The translations under genes and the position numbers were made by a program. A stretch of DNA of 64,000 nucleotides from NCBI GenBank assembly GCA_017443265.1, contig JAFSOU010000041.1, forward strand, positions 1-64,000, given 5' to 3'. This DNA is from Bacteroidales bacterium (lineage in GTDB: Bacteria; Bacteroidota; Bacteroidia; Bacteroidales; P3). The notes under the pieces are model-generated. The model was not told where the DNA came from, ran no database searches, and saw only the letters and a program-made list of their open reading frames with translations. Positions 1 to 8,946 of the stretch are shown here, piece by piece; within the stretch, counting starts at the first letter, position 1; the number at the start of each line of letters is the position of its first letter.

Positions 1-74
1 TCTCCATCGATTTCCTTGATGAAATATAAGATGAGGGGCTTGCTTTTCAAAAAACATCATTCCGTCTGTCAACG

Positions 75-320
75 TTGATAGATTATCAACAAGTTACAAT
101 CACAAAGATCACGGCTGTCGATTTTTATCGGACACCAATAGTAATTATCTATCCCCAGCCAGAAGTCCTTCGTTCAGAAGACGATTGGGATCCAAATGAT
201 GATTGCAAAGAGATTGCAGATTTTGCATGTGGTGATTTAATCCCTCAATGTTCACCAATTACATGGTTTCGCAATGTCTACAAGATTAGCATTCCTTTAC
301 CGACTATGAATGCCGAATAA
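75..320 (+). CDS. hypothetical protein, possibly a gene remnant
   Basis: Open frame of 81 codons with a TTG as first possible start. The same frame has a stop at 27-29, and no ATG lies between that stop and position 75. The product is acidic and proline-rich in the middle, has no signal peptide or membrane segment, and I do not recognise it. The lack of an ATG and of a visible promoter makes a decayed fragment as likely as a functional small gene. It converges on purM, which ends 24 bases away. Confidence 0.3.
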   Translation: MIDYQQVTITKITAVDFYRTPIVIIYPQPEVLRSEDDWDPNDDCKEIADFACGDLIPQCSPITWFRNVYKISIPLPTMNAE

Positions 321-343
321 GGCCACGATGCAAAACTTCCTAA

Positions 344-1510
344 TTAATATTCAAAAACCCCGTGTTTCGATTTCACGGTAACCTTTTTGCCGTTGTAAGC
401 CTCGCAGTGGCCGATGATTTGGGCATCCACGTTGAAGGATTTCGAGATGGCAATGATGTCCTCGGCAGTTTTCTCGTCGGTGTATATCTCCATGCGGTGC
501 CCCATGTTGAACACCTTGTACATCTCCGCCCAGTCGGTCTGGCTCTGCTCGTGAATCATGCGGAAAAGGGGAGGAGTGTCGAAAAGGTTGTCCTTAACCA
601 CGTGCAGGTTGTCGATGACATGCAGCACTTTGGTCTGTGCGCCGCCGCTGCAGTGCACCATGCCGCAGATCTCCTTGCGGTGGTTTTTCAGTATCTCGGC
701 AACGATGGGTGCGTAGGTCCTTGTGGGCGAAAGCACCATCTTTCCAGCATCGACGCCGGGCACTTCGGTGGGCGAAGTGAGCATCAGTTTTCCGCAATAC
801 ACCACATCGTCGGGCAGGTGGTTGTCGTAGCTTTCGGGATATTTCTCGGCATAGACTTTGCTGAAAACGTCGTGGCGTGCCGAGGTAAGGCCGTTGCTAC
901 CCATGCCGCCGTTGTAAGCTGTTTCGTAAGTGGCTTGGCCGTACGACGCCAGACCCACTATTACGTTCCCCGCCTTGATGTTGTGGTTGCTGATGACGTT
1001 GCAGCGGCGGATACGTGCCGTAACGGTGGAGTCCACCACAATGGTACGGGCAAGGTCTCCGATGTCGGCAGTCTCGCCGCCGGTGGAGTAGATGCCCACG
1101 CCCAGAGCGCGCATCTCTTCGAGGAAACTCTCCGTGCCGTTGATGACGGCGGCAATCACCTCGCCGGGGATAAGACGTTTGTTGCGGCCTATGGTCGATG
1201 AGAGCAGTATGTTGTCCGTGATGCCCACGCACAGCAGGTCGTCGAGGTTCATCACAATGGCGTCGATGGCGATGCCTTTCCACACCGACAGGTCGCCCGT
1301 CTCGCGCCAGTACATGTATGCTAGCGACGATTTTGTTCCCGCGCCGTCGGCGTGCATCACCGTGCAGTAGTCGGGGTCGCCGGCCAATATGTCGGGTACT
1401 ATCTTGCAGAAAGCCTTGGGATACAGGCCTTTGTCGATGTTCTTGATGGCGTTGTGCACATCCTCTTTCGATGCCGAAACGCCTCTTTGATTGTATTTTA
1501 AATTGTCCAC
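344..1510 (-). CDS. purM: phosphoribosylformylglycinamidine cyclo-ligase (AIR synthase), Bacteroidota type
   Basis: PurM closes the imidazole ring of FGAM with ATP to give AIR, step five of cytosolic purine synthesis. The protein shows the conserved N-terminal RGVSASKEDVHNAIKNIDKG, HADGAGTKSSLAYMYW, NLDDLLCVG, STGGETADIGDLARTI and GMGSNGLTSARHDVF segments, and full family length of about 388 residues. The longest frame begins at a GTG at 1561. I prefer the GTG at 1510, because a TACTTTTG promoter-like box lies inside the extra 17 codons and homologues I recall start a few residues before the RGVSAS motif. It stands alone, with no other purine gene next to it. Confidence 0.93.
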   Translation of the reverse strand: MDNLKYNQRGVSASKEDVHNAIKNIDKGLYPKAFCKIVPDILAGDPDYCTVMHADGAGTKSSLAYMYWRETGDLSVWKGIAIDAIVMNLDDLLCVGITDNILLSSTIGRNKRLIPGEVIAAVINGTESFLEEMRALGVGIYSTGGETADIGDLARTIVVDSTVTARIRRCNVISNHNIKAGNVIVGLASYGQATYETAYNGGMGSNGLTSARHDVFSKVYAEKYPESYDNHLPDDVVYCGKLMLTSPTEVPGVDAGKMVLSPTRTYAPIVAEILKNHRKEICGMVHCSGGAQTKVLHVIDNLHVVKDNLFDTPPLFRMIHEQSQTDWAEMYKVFNMGHRMEIYTDEKTAEDIIAISKSFNVDAQIIGHCEAYNGKKVTVKSKHGVFEY

Positions 1511-1530
1511 TGTTGCTTGTAAATTTTTTG

Positions 1531-1538
1531 CAAAAGTA
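1531..1538 (-). promoter_or_regulatory. putative -7 box (TACTTTTG) for purM
   Basis: Matches the Bacteroidota -7 consensus TAnnTTTG and is followed by an A-rich stretch leading to the GTG at 1510. No clear TTG -33 element stands 19-21 nt upstream, so this is a weak call. It matters because it favours the internal start of purM. Confidence 0.4.
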
Positions 1539-1561
1539 CATAAATTTTCCGACATATACAC

Positions 1562-1819
1562 ATATACATGTAACTTTTTTATTAAACACGAATTGCCAAA
1601 AATTTACCATTAATTATTAAGTGGTCGGTGTTTTCGGCGTGCTCTGCAGCTATAAATGGTGGCTGAGCTTGTCGAAGCCCCACGCATTCGCATCTTCACA
1701 CCTTCACATCTTAACTTAAAAAAATCTTCCTCCGTGCAATATTTCCGAAAGCTTTGCGTTAATAACCGTTGTCGTTGGCAAACGGCACGTTTTTATTTTA
1801 TCAAACAACAGACATACAG
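1562..1819. other. intergenic region with dispersed short repeat
   Basis: No gene seen. At about 1655-1720 it holds the sequence GAGCTTGTCGAAG followed by CTTCACACCTTCACATCTTAA. Related text, partly inverted, recurs at 53485-53605, so this is a dispersed intergenic repeat of the genome. The divergent promoters of purM and the Wzz-like gene should lie here, but only the purM -7 box is recognisable. Confidence 0.5.
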
Positions 1820-2665
1820 ATGGAACAAAATTTTTATGACAGCGGATTCTCTTTGAAAAACTCGTTGAAATTCTTTTATCGGCATCGTGTGGTGCTTTTG
1901 GTGGTGTTTGTGGCGGCGTTGGTGGCCTCCACAGTGGTGGCTTTCCTTTTGCAGGAACGTTTCGACGCCAAGGCGGTGATGTTCCCCACCAGCTCAAACC
2001 GCGTTTCCAAATCCATTGTTAACGACCGTTACAGCCTCGACATTACCGACTACGGCATAGAACGCGACTGCGAGTACGCCCTTCAGGTGCTCTCCTCCGA
2101 CGCCATGATGCGCGATGTGTGCGAACATTTCGACCTTATGGGCCACTATGGCATCAACAAAAACGCCAAGGACAAATACTACCGTTTGTACGAGATGTAC
2201 CGCGCCTACGTCACCGTGAAACGCACCGAGTACCTCGGCATCGAGATTAAGGTAACCGATTTCGACCCGCAAACTGCCGCCGACATAGCCAACTATATCA
2301 CAGCCAATTACGACAGTCTCAGCACCCGAATCCTCGCCCCCCGCACCGACGGAGCCATCCGCGTGATGGAGAGCGTAAGCCAGCAGCTGCAGGAGGAGAT
2401 GAAAACCGTCTCCGACCCCATGTTGCTGAAATACAAGAGCAAAGAGCTTGCTTCGATACAGACGCAGCTTGCCGAGCGTCGTGCCGATTCGGCCAATTTC
2501 ATGCCCCGCAAATTCTGGGTCGACGAGGCAGTGCCCTCCGACCACAAGTCGTTCCCAAAACGTCTGGTGATAATACTCCTCGGCACCATCGCCGCCGAGC
2601 TGCTGTGCATCCTTGTGCTGCTTGTGGCCGAACGCTGGTCCTCGATGAAAAAAGAGCTGCAGTAG
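1820..2665 (+). CDS. Wzz/chain-length-determinant-like inner membrane protein
   Basis: About 281 residues. A short cytosolic N-terminus (MEQNFYDSGFSLKNSLKFFYRHR) precedes a first membrane segment at about residues 24-46, a periplasmic part with predicted helices, a PRKFWVDEAVPSDHKSFPKR segment and a second membrane segment near the C-terminus. The PxxP-like element before the last helix and the two-helix topology are typical of the Wzz family (PF02706), which sets polysaccharide chain length. The start is the ATG after an A-rich leader; the longer frame from 1769 runs through promoter-like sequence. The next gene is an O-antigen ligase/polymerase-like protein, which supports a role in surface polysaccharide. 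Confidence 0.75.
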   Translation: MEQNFYDSGFSLKNSLKFFYRHRVVLLVVFVAALVASTVVAFLLQERFDAKAVMFPTSSNRVSKSIVNDRYSLDITDYGIERDCEYALQVLSSDAMMRDVCEHFDLMGHYGINKNAKDKYYRLYEMYRAYVTVKRTEYLGIEIKVTDFDPQTAADIANYITANYDSLSTRILAPRTDGAIRVMESVSQQLQEEMKTVSDPMLLKYKSKELASIQTQLAERRADSANFMPRKFWVDEAVPSDHKSFPKRLVIILLGTIAAELLCILVLLVAERWSSMKKELQ

Positions 2666-2716
2666 CATCTGCAACTGTCCGACTTTTATTTATTCCCAAA
2701 CCACTCTTGGCGACCG

Positions 2717-4213
2717 ATGCGTGATTTTTGGCAAAAGACAAAACGCTGGTTTTCAGAAAACAAGCTTCCGGTGATTGTTTTGCTGGTAACGCTTGTGTTT
2801 CTTTTCGTCAACAGTTACGCCCTGCGCAGGGAGTTCTACTACCTCAGTCTTGTGCCTTTGGCAGGACTTGCCATATTGCTGTTTGTCAGAAGGTTGGAGT
2901 TCGGGCTTTTGGCCATAGCCCTGCTTACGCCTTTTGCCATCAACTACGACATAGTGAAAGGCTCGCAGCTTTCCATGCCCACCGAGCCGCTGCTGTTGCT
3001 TTTTATGCTGATTTTCCTTTTCAGGGTGTTGCTCAGCCGCAGCTACGACAGAAAGATAATAAGTCATCCCGTTACGTTGGCGGTGCTTTTCTCGTTACTG
3101 TGGATGCTTATAACGTCGGCCACGTCGGAGCTGCCGGGCGTTTCGTTCAAATACCTGCTGGCAAGGCTGTGGTTCGTCATCCCCTGTTTCTTCGCTGCGG
3201 CGCAGATTTTCAAAAATCCCAAACGTATAACGCAGTTCTACTGGTGTTACGCCGTCTCGTTGCTCATAATCATCTTTATGACAACGCTTAAGACTTTCTC
3301 CAATTTCTCCGACCTGCAGACCATGCACCGTGTGATGAAACCTTTCTACAACGACCACACCGCCTACGGCGTAACCATAGCGATGTTTGTCCCGCCGGCG
3401 TTTCATTACATATTCGAAAACAAGCAGTTGTGGTCGTGGAAAAGACTGTTCGCCATAGCCGCCTTTGTGCTGTTGATTACAGGCTTGGTGCTGTCGTATT
3501 CGCGTGCCGCGTGGATAAGCGTGCTGGGAGCCGTGGCAGTGTATTTCGCCATCCGTTTCGGCATGAAAGTGCGTTGGATGCTGCTCTGTGGCGCCGTGGC
3601 CATAGGACTTTTCTTCGCTTATCAGGCCGATGTTATGTATAAATTGGGCAAAAACAGTCAGGACTCGTCCTACGACATCGCCGACCAGATAAAGTCCATT
3701 TCCAACATCTCCACCGACGCCTCCAATCTTGAGCGTCTCAACCGCTGGGCTTCGGCCTTGCGCATGTTCGACGAGCGTCCGGTAACGGGCTGGGGCCCCG
3801 GCACATACCAGTTTGTGTATGCCGGCTATCAACGCTCGTACCAGCTCTCCACCATCAGCACCAACGCCGGCAACCTAGGCAACGCCCACAGCGAGTACAT
3901 AGGGCCGTTGTCGGAGCAAGGGGTGTTGGGTACTGCGGCCGTGCTGCTGGTGTTCGGCATCACCTTCGCCTCCGGAGTGCGTGTGTATCGCACACTAAGG
4001 GAGAAGGACAAACGTATGGCCAACCTCGCGCTCAGTATCACCCTTGGGCTGCTCACCTATTACATCCACGGCATTTTCAACAACTTCCTCGACACCGACA
4101 AACTCTCCGTCCCATTCTGGGGCTTCACCGCCGTGGTGGTGGCGTTCGACGTGTATATGTGCCGCGAGCAGGAGAAAAATGATGCGGAAGCCGAGAAAAA
4201 AGATGCTGAATAG
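2717..4213 (+). CDS. O-antigen ligase / Wzy polymerase-like membrane protein
   Basis: 498 residues with about ten to twelve hydrophobic segments and a large periplasmic loop at roughly residues 310-400. That loop holds RLNRWASALRMFDERPVTGWGPGTYQ and, after it, NAHSEYIGPLSEQGVLG, the NxH-E signature of the O-antigen ligase superfamily (Wzy_C, PF04932). These proteins transfer or polymerise lipid-linked glycans on the periplasmic side. It follows the Wzz-like gene by 51 bases and is probably co-transcribed with it. Ligase and polymerase cannot be told apart from sequence alone. The C-terminus is highly charged (Lys/Glu-rich). Confidence 0.75.
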   Translation: MRDFWQKTKRWFSENKLPVIVLLVTLVFLFVNSYALRREFYYLSLVPLAGLAILLFVRRLEFGLLAIALLTPFAINYDIVKGSQLSMPTEPLLLLFMLIFLFRVLLSRSYDRKIISHPVTLAVLFSLLWMLITSATSELPGVSFKYLLARLWFVIPCFFAAAQIFKNPKRITQFYWCYAVSLLIIIFMTTLKTFSNFSDLQTMHRVMKPFYNDHTAYGVTIAMFVPPAFHYIFENKQLWSWKRLFAIAAFVLLITGLVLSYSRAAWISVLGAVAVYFAIRFGMKVRWMLLCGAVAIGLFFAYQADVMYKLGKNSQDSSYDIADQIKSISNISTDASNLERLNRWASALRMFDERPVTGWGPGTYQFVYAGYQRSYQLSTISTNAGNLGNAHSEYIGPLSEQGVLGTAAVLLVFGITFASGVRVYRTLREKDKRMANLALSITLGLLTYYIHGIFNNFLDTDKLSVPFWGFTAVVVAFDVYMCREQEKNDAEAEKKDAE

Positions 4214-4257
4214 GCAAAAGACGGTAAGTCATAAAAAATCCCTCATTTTTAAATAAA

Positions 4258-4289
4258 TTTTGCAGATTGTAAAAAAAATCGTATCTTTG
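4258..4289 (+). promoter_or_regulatory. Bacteroidota sigma promoter of the thrS-infC-rpmI-rplT-rplS operon
   Basis: TTTTG at 4258-4262 is followed 19 bases later by TATCTTTG at 4282-4289, a textbook -33/-7 pair for the Bacteroidota primary sigma factor. Transcription should begin near 4296, leaving a leader of about 80 nt before thrS. I see no clear T-box or L20-type structure in that leader. Confidence 0.85.
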
Positions 4290-4377
4290 CAGTCCGATGA
4301 TATTCGATGGGATAATTATAACCTATTGAATACCATTGTTTTAAGTTGTTAAACAAGCGTAAGAGCATAAAAATATA

Positions 4378-6315
4378 ATGGTAAATATCACATTACCCGA
4401 CGGTTCGGTCCGTCAATACGAACAAGGAATTACTCCGCTGGACATAGCAAAAAGCATCAGCGAGGGGCTGGCCCGCAACGTGCTTGCCGCAAAAGTGAAC
4501 GGCAAAGTTGTGGAGCTGTACCGCCCTATTAGTCAAGATGCTACCGTTCAGCTGCTTACATGGAACGACGAAGAAGGCAAAGAGGTGTTCTGGCATACCT
4601 CGGCACACCTGCTAGCATCGGCCATAGAGCTGCTTTACCCTGGTGTTAAGTTCGGTTTCGGACCCGCCATCGAAAACGGCTTCTACTACGACATCGACTT
4701 TATGGACTACCAGATTTCTAGCGACGATTTCCCGAAAATAGAGAAAAAGATGATGGAGCTGGTGCAGGCCAAAGTGCCCGTAGTGCGCCGCGAAGTGTCC
4801 AAAGCCGAAGCCCTCGACTTCTTCCAGAAGAAAGGCGACGAATACAAACTCGAACGCATAGGCGAACTCAACGACGGCGAAATATCTTTCTACCAGTCGG
4901 GCGAATTCACCGACCTCTGCCGCGGTCCGCACCTTGTAGATTTTAGCCCCATCAAAGCTCTGAAAATCATAAACTTGGCTGGTGCTTATTGGCGCGGCGA
5001 CGAAAAACGCAAACAGCTTACCCGCATATACGCCGTTTCCTTCCCCAAAAAGAAAGAGCTCGACGAGTACCTCGCACTGCTCGAGGAGGCCAAGAAACGC
5101 GACCACCGCAAACTGGGCAAAGAGTTGGAACTCTTTATGTTCAACGAAATGGTGGGCAAAGGTCTGCCTATATGGCTGCCCAAAGGCACGGAGTTGCGCC
5201 TGCGTTTGCAGAATTTCCTTACCAAGATACAGAAACAATATGGTTACCAGCAGGTTATAACACCGCACATTGGCGGCAAACAGCTGTATGTAACCTCCGG
5301 CCACTGGGATCACTACGGAGCCGACAGCTTCCGTCCCATCACCACCCCCGAAGAGGGCGAGGAATACCTGCTCAAACCTATGAACTGCCCGCACCACTGC
5401 ATGGTGTATAAAGAAAGTCCCCGCTCGTACAAAGAGCTGCCGTTGCGTTTCGCCGAATTCGGTACTGTATATCGTTACGAGCAGAGCGGCGAGCTGCACG
5501 GACTTACACGTGTGCGCTCCTTTACACAGGACGACGCCCATATCTTCTGCCGTCCCGATCAGGTGAAACAGGAGTTCATCCGTGTTATGGAGATTATCGA
5601 GATAATTTTCAAAGCACTGAGTTTCGAGAAATTCGAGGCACAGATTTCGCTCCGCGACCCCAACAACAAAACCAAATACGTGGGCACCGACGAAAACTGG
5701 GCCAAAGCCGAGCAGTCCATCATCGAAGCCTGCAAGGAGAAAAACCTTCCCGCCAAGGTGGAATACGGCGAAGCCGCTTTCTACGGCCCCAAACTCGACT
5801 TTATGGTGAAGGACGCCATCGGCCGCCGCTGGCAGCTGGGCACCATACAGGTGGACTACAACCTGCCCGAACGTTTCGGCCTGGAATATATAGGTAGCGA
5901 CAACCAGAAACACCGTCCGGTGATGATACACCGTGCGCCTTTCGGCTCGATGGAGCGTTTCGTGGCTGTGCTTATCGAACACACCGGCGGAAAATTCCCG
6001 CTGTGGCTCACCCCCGAACAGTTTGTCATACTGCCCGTTAGCGAGAAATTCGAGGACAAGGCACAGGAACTGCTCGCCAAACTCGACAGTATGGACCTGC
6101 GCGGCTCCATCGACCTGCGCAGCGAGAAGATAGGCCGCAAGATTCGCGACGCCGAACTGAAAAAGACCCCCTTCATGCTCATCGTGGGCGAGAAGGAAGT
6201 GGCCGAAGGCACCGTGTCGGTGCGCCGCCACGGCGTTGGCGACCTCGGCAGCATGACAGTGGAGGCTTTCGCCGAAACCATCAACAACGAAATCAAATCA
6301 TTATTGGAAAAATAA
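4378..6315 (+). CDS. thrS: threonine--tRNA ligase
   Basis: 645 residues, normal length. Order of parts: TGS domain (1-60, [19 protein letters not shown]), editing domain with HTSAH at 73-77, class II catalytic core with MNCPHH (zinc cysteine) and the motif 2 region [24 protein letters not shown], motif 3 ([16 protein letters not shown]), and a C-terminal anticodon-binding domain. It charges tRNA-Thr and hydrolyses Ser-tRNA-Thr in the cytosol. It is the first gene after the strong promoter at 4258-4289; infC begins 39 bases downstream. The Met start is the first after the leader. Confidence 0.97.
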   Translation: MVNITLPDGSVRQYEQGITPLDIAKSISEGLARNVLAAKVNGKVVELYRPISQDATVQLLTWNDEEGKEVFWHTSAHLLASAIELLYPGVKFGFGPAIENGFYYDIDFMDYQISSDDFPKIEKKMMELVQAKVPVVRREVSKAEALDFFQKKGDEYKLERIGELNDGEISFYQSGEFTDLCRGPHLVDFSPIKALKIINLAGAYWRGDEKRKQLTRIYAVSFPKKKELDEYLALLEEAKKRDHRKLGKELELFMFNEMVGKGLPIWLPKGTELRLRLQNFLTKIQKQYGYQQVITPHIGGKQLYVTSGHWDHYGADSFRPITTPEEGEEYLLKPMNCPHHCMVYKESPRSYKELPLRFAEFGTVYRYEQSGELHGLTRVRSFTQDDAHIFCRPDQVKQEFIRVMEIIEIIFKALSFEKFEAQISLRDPNNKTKYVGTDENWAKAEQSIIEACKEKNLPAKVEYGEAAFYGPKLDFMVKDAIGRRWQLGTIQVDYNLPERFGLEYIGSDNQKHRPVMIHRAPFGSMERFVAVLIEHTGGKFPLWLTPEQFVILPVSEKFEDKAQELLAKLDSMDLRGSIDLRSEKIGRKIRDAELKKTPFMLIVGEKEVAEGTVSVRRHGVGDLGSMTVEAFAETINNEIKSLLEK

Positions 6316-6354
6316 ATAAATCAAAGTATTAACTAAAAATAGGAGAACCAAGTT

Positions 6355-6915
6355 ATAGCATTACCCAACAAACCTAGGAAACCGATAAGAGGCCGTGGTC
6401 CTGTAAAGAAGGAAGCCCAGCATCGGATCAACGAGTTTATCAACGAACCCGTAGTGCGTGTCGTTGGTGAGGACGTAGAAAACAAGATTTACAACATCAA
6501 AGAGGCTTTGTCAATGGCCTACGACCGTGGCCTCGACCTTGTGGAGATTTCGCCCAACGCGCAGCCTCCTGTTTGTAAAATCGTTGATTATCAGAAGTTT
6601 TTGTACGAGCTGAAGAAAAAACAGAAAGACCAGAAAGCCAATTCGCAGAAAGTGGTGGTGAAAGAAATCCGTCTGGGACCGCAAACCGACGATCACGACT
6701 TCAATTTCAAGCTCAACCACGCGATAAAATTCCTCAAGGAAGGCTCGAAGGTGAAAGTTGACGTGTATTTCAAAGGACGTACCATCATATACAAAGAACA
6801 GGGCGAGAAGATACTGCTCAAATTTGCCGAAGCTCTGCTGGAATACGGCAAGCCCGAAAAAATGCCACAGATGGAAGGCAAGCGTATGCTGATGGTGATT
6901 TCGCCCAAGAAATAA
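6355..6915 (+). CDS. infC: translation initiation factor IF-3, predicted ATA start codon
   Basis: IF-3 binds the 30S subunit, keeps it free of 50S and proofreads start codon choice. The frame encodes the complete factor: [20 protein letters not shown], the conserved QHRINEFI helix, [17 protein letters not shown], the linker, and the C-terminal domain with [15 protein letters not shown] and [12 protein letters not shown]. No ATG, GTG or TTG lies between the in-frame TAG at 6340-6342 and GTG 6454, and GTG 6454 would remove the conserved RIN helix. The ATA at 6355 has AGGAG at 6341-6345, 9 nt upstream, which is strong for this phylum. A rare AUH start on infC is known in E. coli (AUU) and gives autoregulation by IF-3. 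Product 186 residues. Confidence 0.9.
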   Translation: MALPNKPRKPIRGRGPVKKEAQHRINEFINEPVVRVVGEDVENKIYNIKEALSMAYDRGLDLVEISPNAQPPVCKIVDYQKFLYELKKKQKDQKANSQKVVVKEIRLGPQTDDHDFNFKLNHAIKFLKEGSKVKVDVYFKGRTIIYKEQGEKILLKFAEALLEYGKPEKMPQMEGKRMLMVISPKK

Positions 6916-6978
6916 TAAAAAAGAAATCTTATATATCTTAAACATAAGTAGTTATTAACCATTAAAACAGTAAAGACA

Positions 6979-7173
6979 ATGCCTAGATTAAAAACAAAGT
7001 CCGCTGCCAAAAAGAGATTCGCTCTCACCGGCACCGGTAGAATCAAACGGAAGCATGCCTATCACAGCCACATTCTGACCAAGAAAGAGACTTGCCAGAA
7101 ACGTAACCTTACACACACCGACCTGGTAAGCCGCGACGACGAAAAACGCGTGAAAGAAATGCTTTTAGCATAA
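6979..7173 (+). CDS. rpmI: 50S ribosomal protein L35
   Basis: 64 residues, very basic, with the family pattern [20 protein letters not shown] at the N-terminus and [14 protein letters not shown] in the middle. It is part of the large subunit. The position between infC and rplT is the classic infC-rpmI-rplT order. It lies 63 bases after infC without a recognisable terminator. Confidence 0.97.
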   Translation: MPRLKTKSAAKKRFALTGTGRIKRKHAYHSHILTKKETCQKRNLTHTDLVSRDDEKRVKEMLLA

Positions 7174-7298
7174 GGAAAACCGTTTTCCTTGTGAAACAAA
7201 CAGGAGTTATTAACCATTGTTCCGCGCCGAATTAAAAAAATAGAGAAAACAAGTATCTGCCTGTGGCAGGTCGCCGGAACGAAAAACAATTAGAAATT

Positions 7299-7646
7299 AT
7301 GCCAAGATCAGTAAACGCAGTTGCTTCAAGAGCACGCAGAAAAAAAATCCTCAACCGCACCAAAGGATATTGGGGCAGAGGTAAAAACGTTTGGACAGTA
7401 GCCAAAAACAAATGGGAAAAAGGCCAGCAATACGCATATCGTGACAGAAAATGCAAGAAAAGAGAGTTCCGCTCGCTGTGGATCAACCGTATCAACGCCG
7501 GTTGCCGCCTCAACGGTGTGTCGTACTCGGTATTTATGGGCCAGGTGCACAAAGCTAACGTTGGTTTGAACCGCAAAGTTCTCGCCGACTTGGCCATGAA
7601 CCACCCCGAAGCTTTCACCGCCGTTGTAAAGATGGTGAAAAAGTAA
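7299..7646 (+). CDS. rplT: 50S ribosomal protein L20
   Basis: 115 residues beginning [19 protein letters not shown], followed by the conserved [29 protein letters not shown] and [10 protein letters not shown] segments. I start at the ATG at 7299; an upstream in-frame GTG at 7263 would add 12 non-conserved residues. L20 binds 23S rRNA during early 50S assembly and in several bacteria represses its own operon. The 125-base gap after rpmI is long for this operon and could hold an internal regulatory structure, but I cannot identify one. Confidence 0.97.
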   Translation: MPRSVNAVASRARRKKILNRTKGYWGRGKNVWTVAKNKWEKGQQYAYRDRKCKKREFRSLWINRINAGCRLNGVSYSVFMGQVHKANVGLNRKVLADLAMNHPEAFTAVVKMVKK

Positions 7647-7683
7647 ATAAACACTAAGTAGAACTTTTCAAACACTTTAAGTC

Positions 7684-8037
7684 ATGGGAAAAACAGAATT
7701 ACTGCAATTTGTTGAAGACCAGGTAGAACGCAAGGCGTTCCCCGAGTTCAAGGCCGGCGATACCATCACTGTCCACTATAAAATCCGTGAAGGAAACAAA
7801 GAACGTATCCAGCAGTTCCAGGGAGTTGTTCTGCAGCTCGCCGGCACAGGATGCACCAAGACCTTTACTGTTCGTAAGATATCGAGTGGCATAGGTGTGG
7901 AAAGAATTTTCCCCTTCGCCTCCCCGTTCATCGAACAAATCGATGTGAACAAACACGGCGTGGTGCGCAGAGCACGCATCTTCTACCTCCGTAACCTTAC
8001 AGGTAAAAAAGCTCGTATTAAAGAAAGAAGGAAATAA
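7684..8037 (+). CDS. rplS: 50S ribosomal protein L19
   Basis: 117 residues with the L19 core: [58 protein letters not shown] and [20 protein letters not shown]. It sits at the 30S-50S interface. It is the last gene of the translation operon, 37 bases after rplT, and is followed by a strong terminator. rplS at this place is not the E. coli arrangement, where it follows rpsP-rimM-trmD. Confidence 0.97.
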   Translation: MGKTELLQFVEDQVERKAFPEFKAGDTITVHYKIREGNKERIQQFQGVVLQLAGTGCTKTFTVRKISSGIGVERIFPFASPFIEQIDVNKHGVVRRARIFYLRNLTGKKARIKERRK

Positions 8038-8078
8038 AACGCCCGACAGCTTTAATAAGTTTAAGGTATATAAGACTA

Positions 8079-8115
8079 AAGGACGGAAATCCGCAAGGAC
8101 TTCCGTCTTTTTTTA
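8079..8115 (+). terminator. intrinsic terminator after rplS
   Basis: GACGGAAATCC and GGACTTCCGTC pair across a GCAA tetraloop with a single A-C mismatch, followed by a run of seven T. It closes the thrS-rplS operon. Confidence 0.85.
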
Positions 8116-8176
8116 TACGTGTAAAATGTTGTAAATTAGTAAATTAAAAAAAAGTCCCGGCCGACGGCAATTTGTT

Positions 8177-8207
8177 TTGTTTTTTCAATAAAATAGTCGT
8201 AACTTTG
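8177..8207 (+). promoter_or_regulatory. Bacteroidota-type promoter
   Basis: TTG at 8177-8179, 20 bases, then TAACTTTG at 8200-8207. Transcription should start near 8213, giving a leader of under 20 nt for the gene at 8231. Confidence 0.8.
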
Positions 8208-8230
8208 CAGAACGAAAAAACAGTTGTGTT

Positions 8231-8905
8231 ATGAACAAGATTTTTAAACTGTTAGGTGTTATTTTAGCGGTGTGCTATTGCCAAGCTGCTGTTTGTCAGG
8301 ACAGCGTGAAGGTGTATCTTAAGGTAGGTGGTGCTTGCGACATACTGCCTTCGGAGAAACTGCAATACACTTCGTTTCAATCGATTAGAGGTGCTCATTC
8401 CAATAATAAGGATTATAGTGACTTGTCGGCCAGTGCGTTAGGTGGAGTGGAGTTCGGAATGTGCCGCTTGGAAGCAGGAGCGGCCTACTCGTGGATAGAG
8501 GATAAGCATAATGGAGTAACTGCCAAAGATGTGGCTATTCCTATGTCTTTTTCCGTTAGGCTGTTTCGTGTGTCCGGTTTCGGTTTTTACCTTGGTGCAA
8601 GGTTTGTTCCATACAGAGTTGTCTGTCATCAATATAGAATACCCGAAGTTATTTCTGACATATCGTGGGGAAGAAAATCGGGTATGTTTCTGGAATTGGA
8701 CAAAAATATCACTCGCAACCTGTCCATTTTTGCCGCTGTTGGATTTACGCAGGTGCATAAGAAATCCATTGTCGATTTTTATGCAGATGATCATGGGGAT
8801 ATTTATCAGTCGCCAATGTACTATGGCAACACTATCAACGTGGGAATAGGCGTTTTGTGGAATATTGTGCAGACTGAGTATAAACATAAAAAAAGCGGTG
8901 AGTGA
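8231..8905 (+). CDS. hypothetical outer-membrane beta-barrel-like protein
   Basis: 224 residues. A signal peptide (MNKIFKLLGVILAVCYCQAAVC) ends near residue 22-23. The remainder alternates polar and hydrophobic residues with many Gly and aromatic residues (LGGVEFGMCRLEAGAAYSW, FYLGARFVPYRVV, LSIFAAVGFTQV, INVGIGVLWNIV), as expected for a small eight-strand porin-like barrel. No specific family is recognised. It is monocistronic: its own promoter lies just upstream and a terminator overlaps the stop codon. Confidence 0.65.
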   Translation: MNKIFKLLGVILAVCYCQAAVCQDSVKVYLKVGGACDILPSEKLQYTSFQSIRGAHSNNKDYSDLSASALGGVEFGMCRLEAGAAYSWIEDKHNGVTAKDVAIPMSFSVRLFRVSGFGFYLGARFVPYRVVCHQYRIPEVISDISWGRKSGMFLELDKNITRNLSIFAAVGFTQVHKKSIVDFYADDHGDIYQSPMYYGNTINVGIGVLWNIVQTEYKHKKSGE

Positions 8906-8922
8906 TTTCACCGCTTTTTTGT
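8889..8922 (+). terminator. intrinsic terminator overlapping a stop codon
   Basis: AAAAGCGGTGA pairs with TCACCGCTTTT around a short loop that contains the TGA stop of the preceding gene, followed by T residues. The A-tract in front of the stem may make it work in both directions, which would also serve the convergent gene ending at 8947. Confidence 0.8.
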
Positions 8923-8946
8923 GTTCATCGGGATTAGTTATTTCAT

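Noticed and set aside
362-1201. 279-codon plus-strand frame
   Set aside because: Antisense shadow of purM, His/Val-rich as typical for such artefacts.
4612-6231. 539-codon minus-strand frame
   Set aside because: Antisense shadow of thrS, which is certain.
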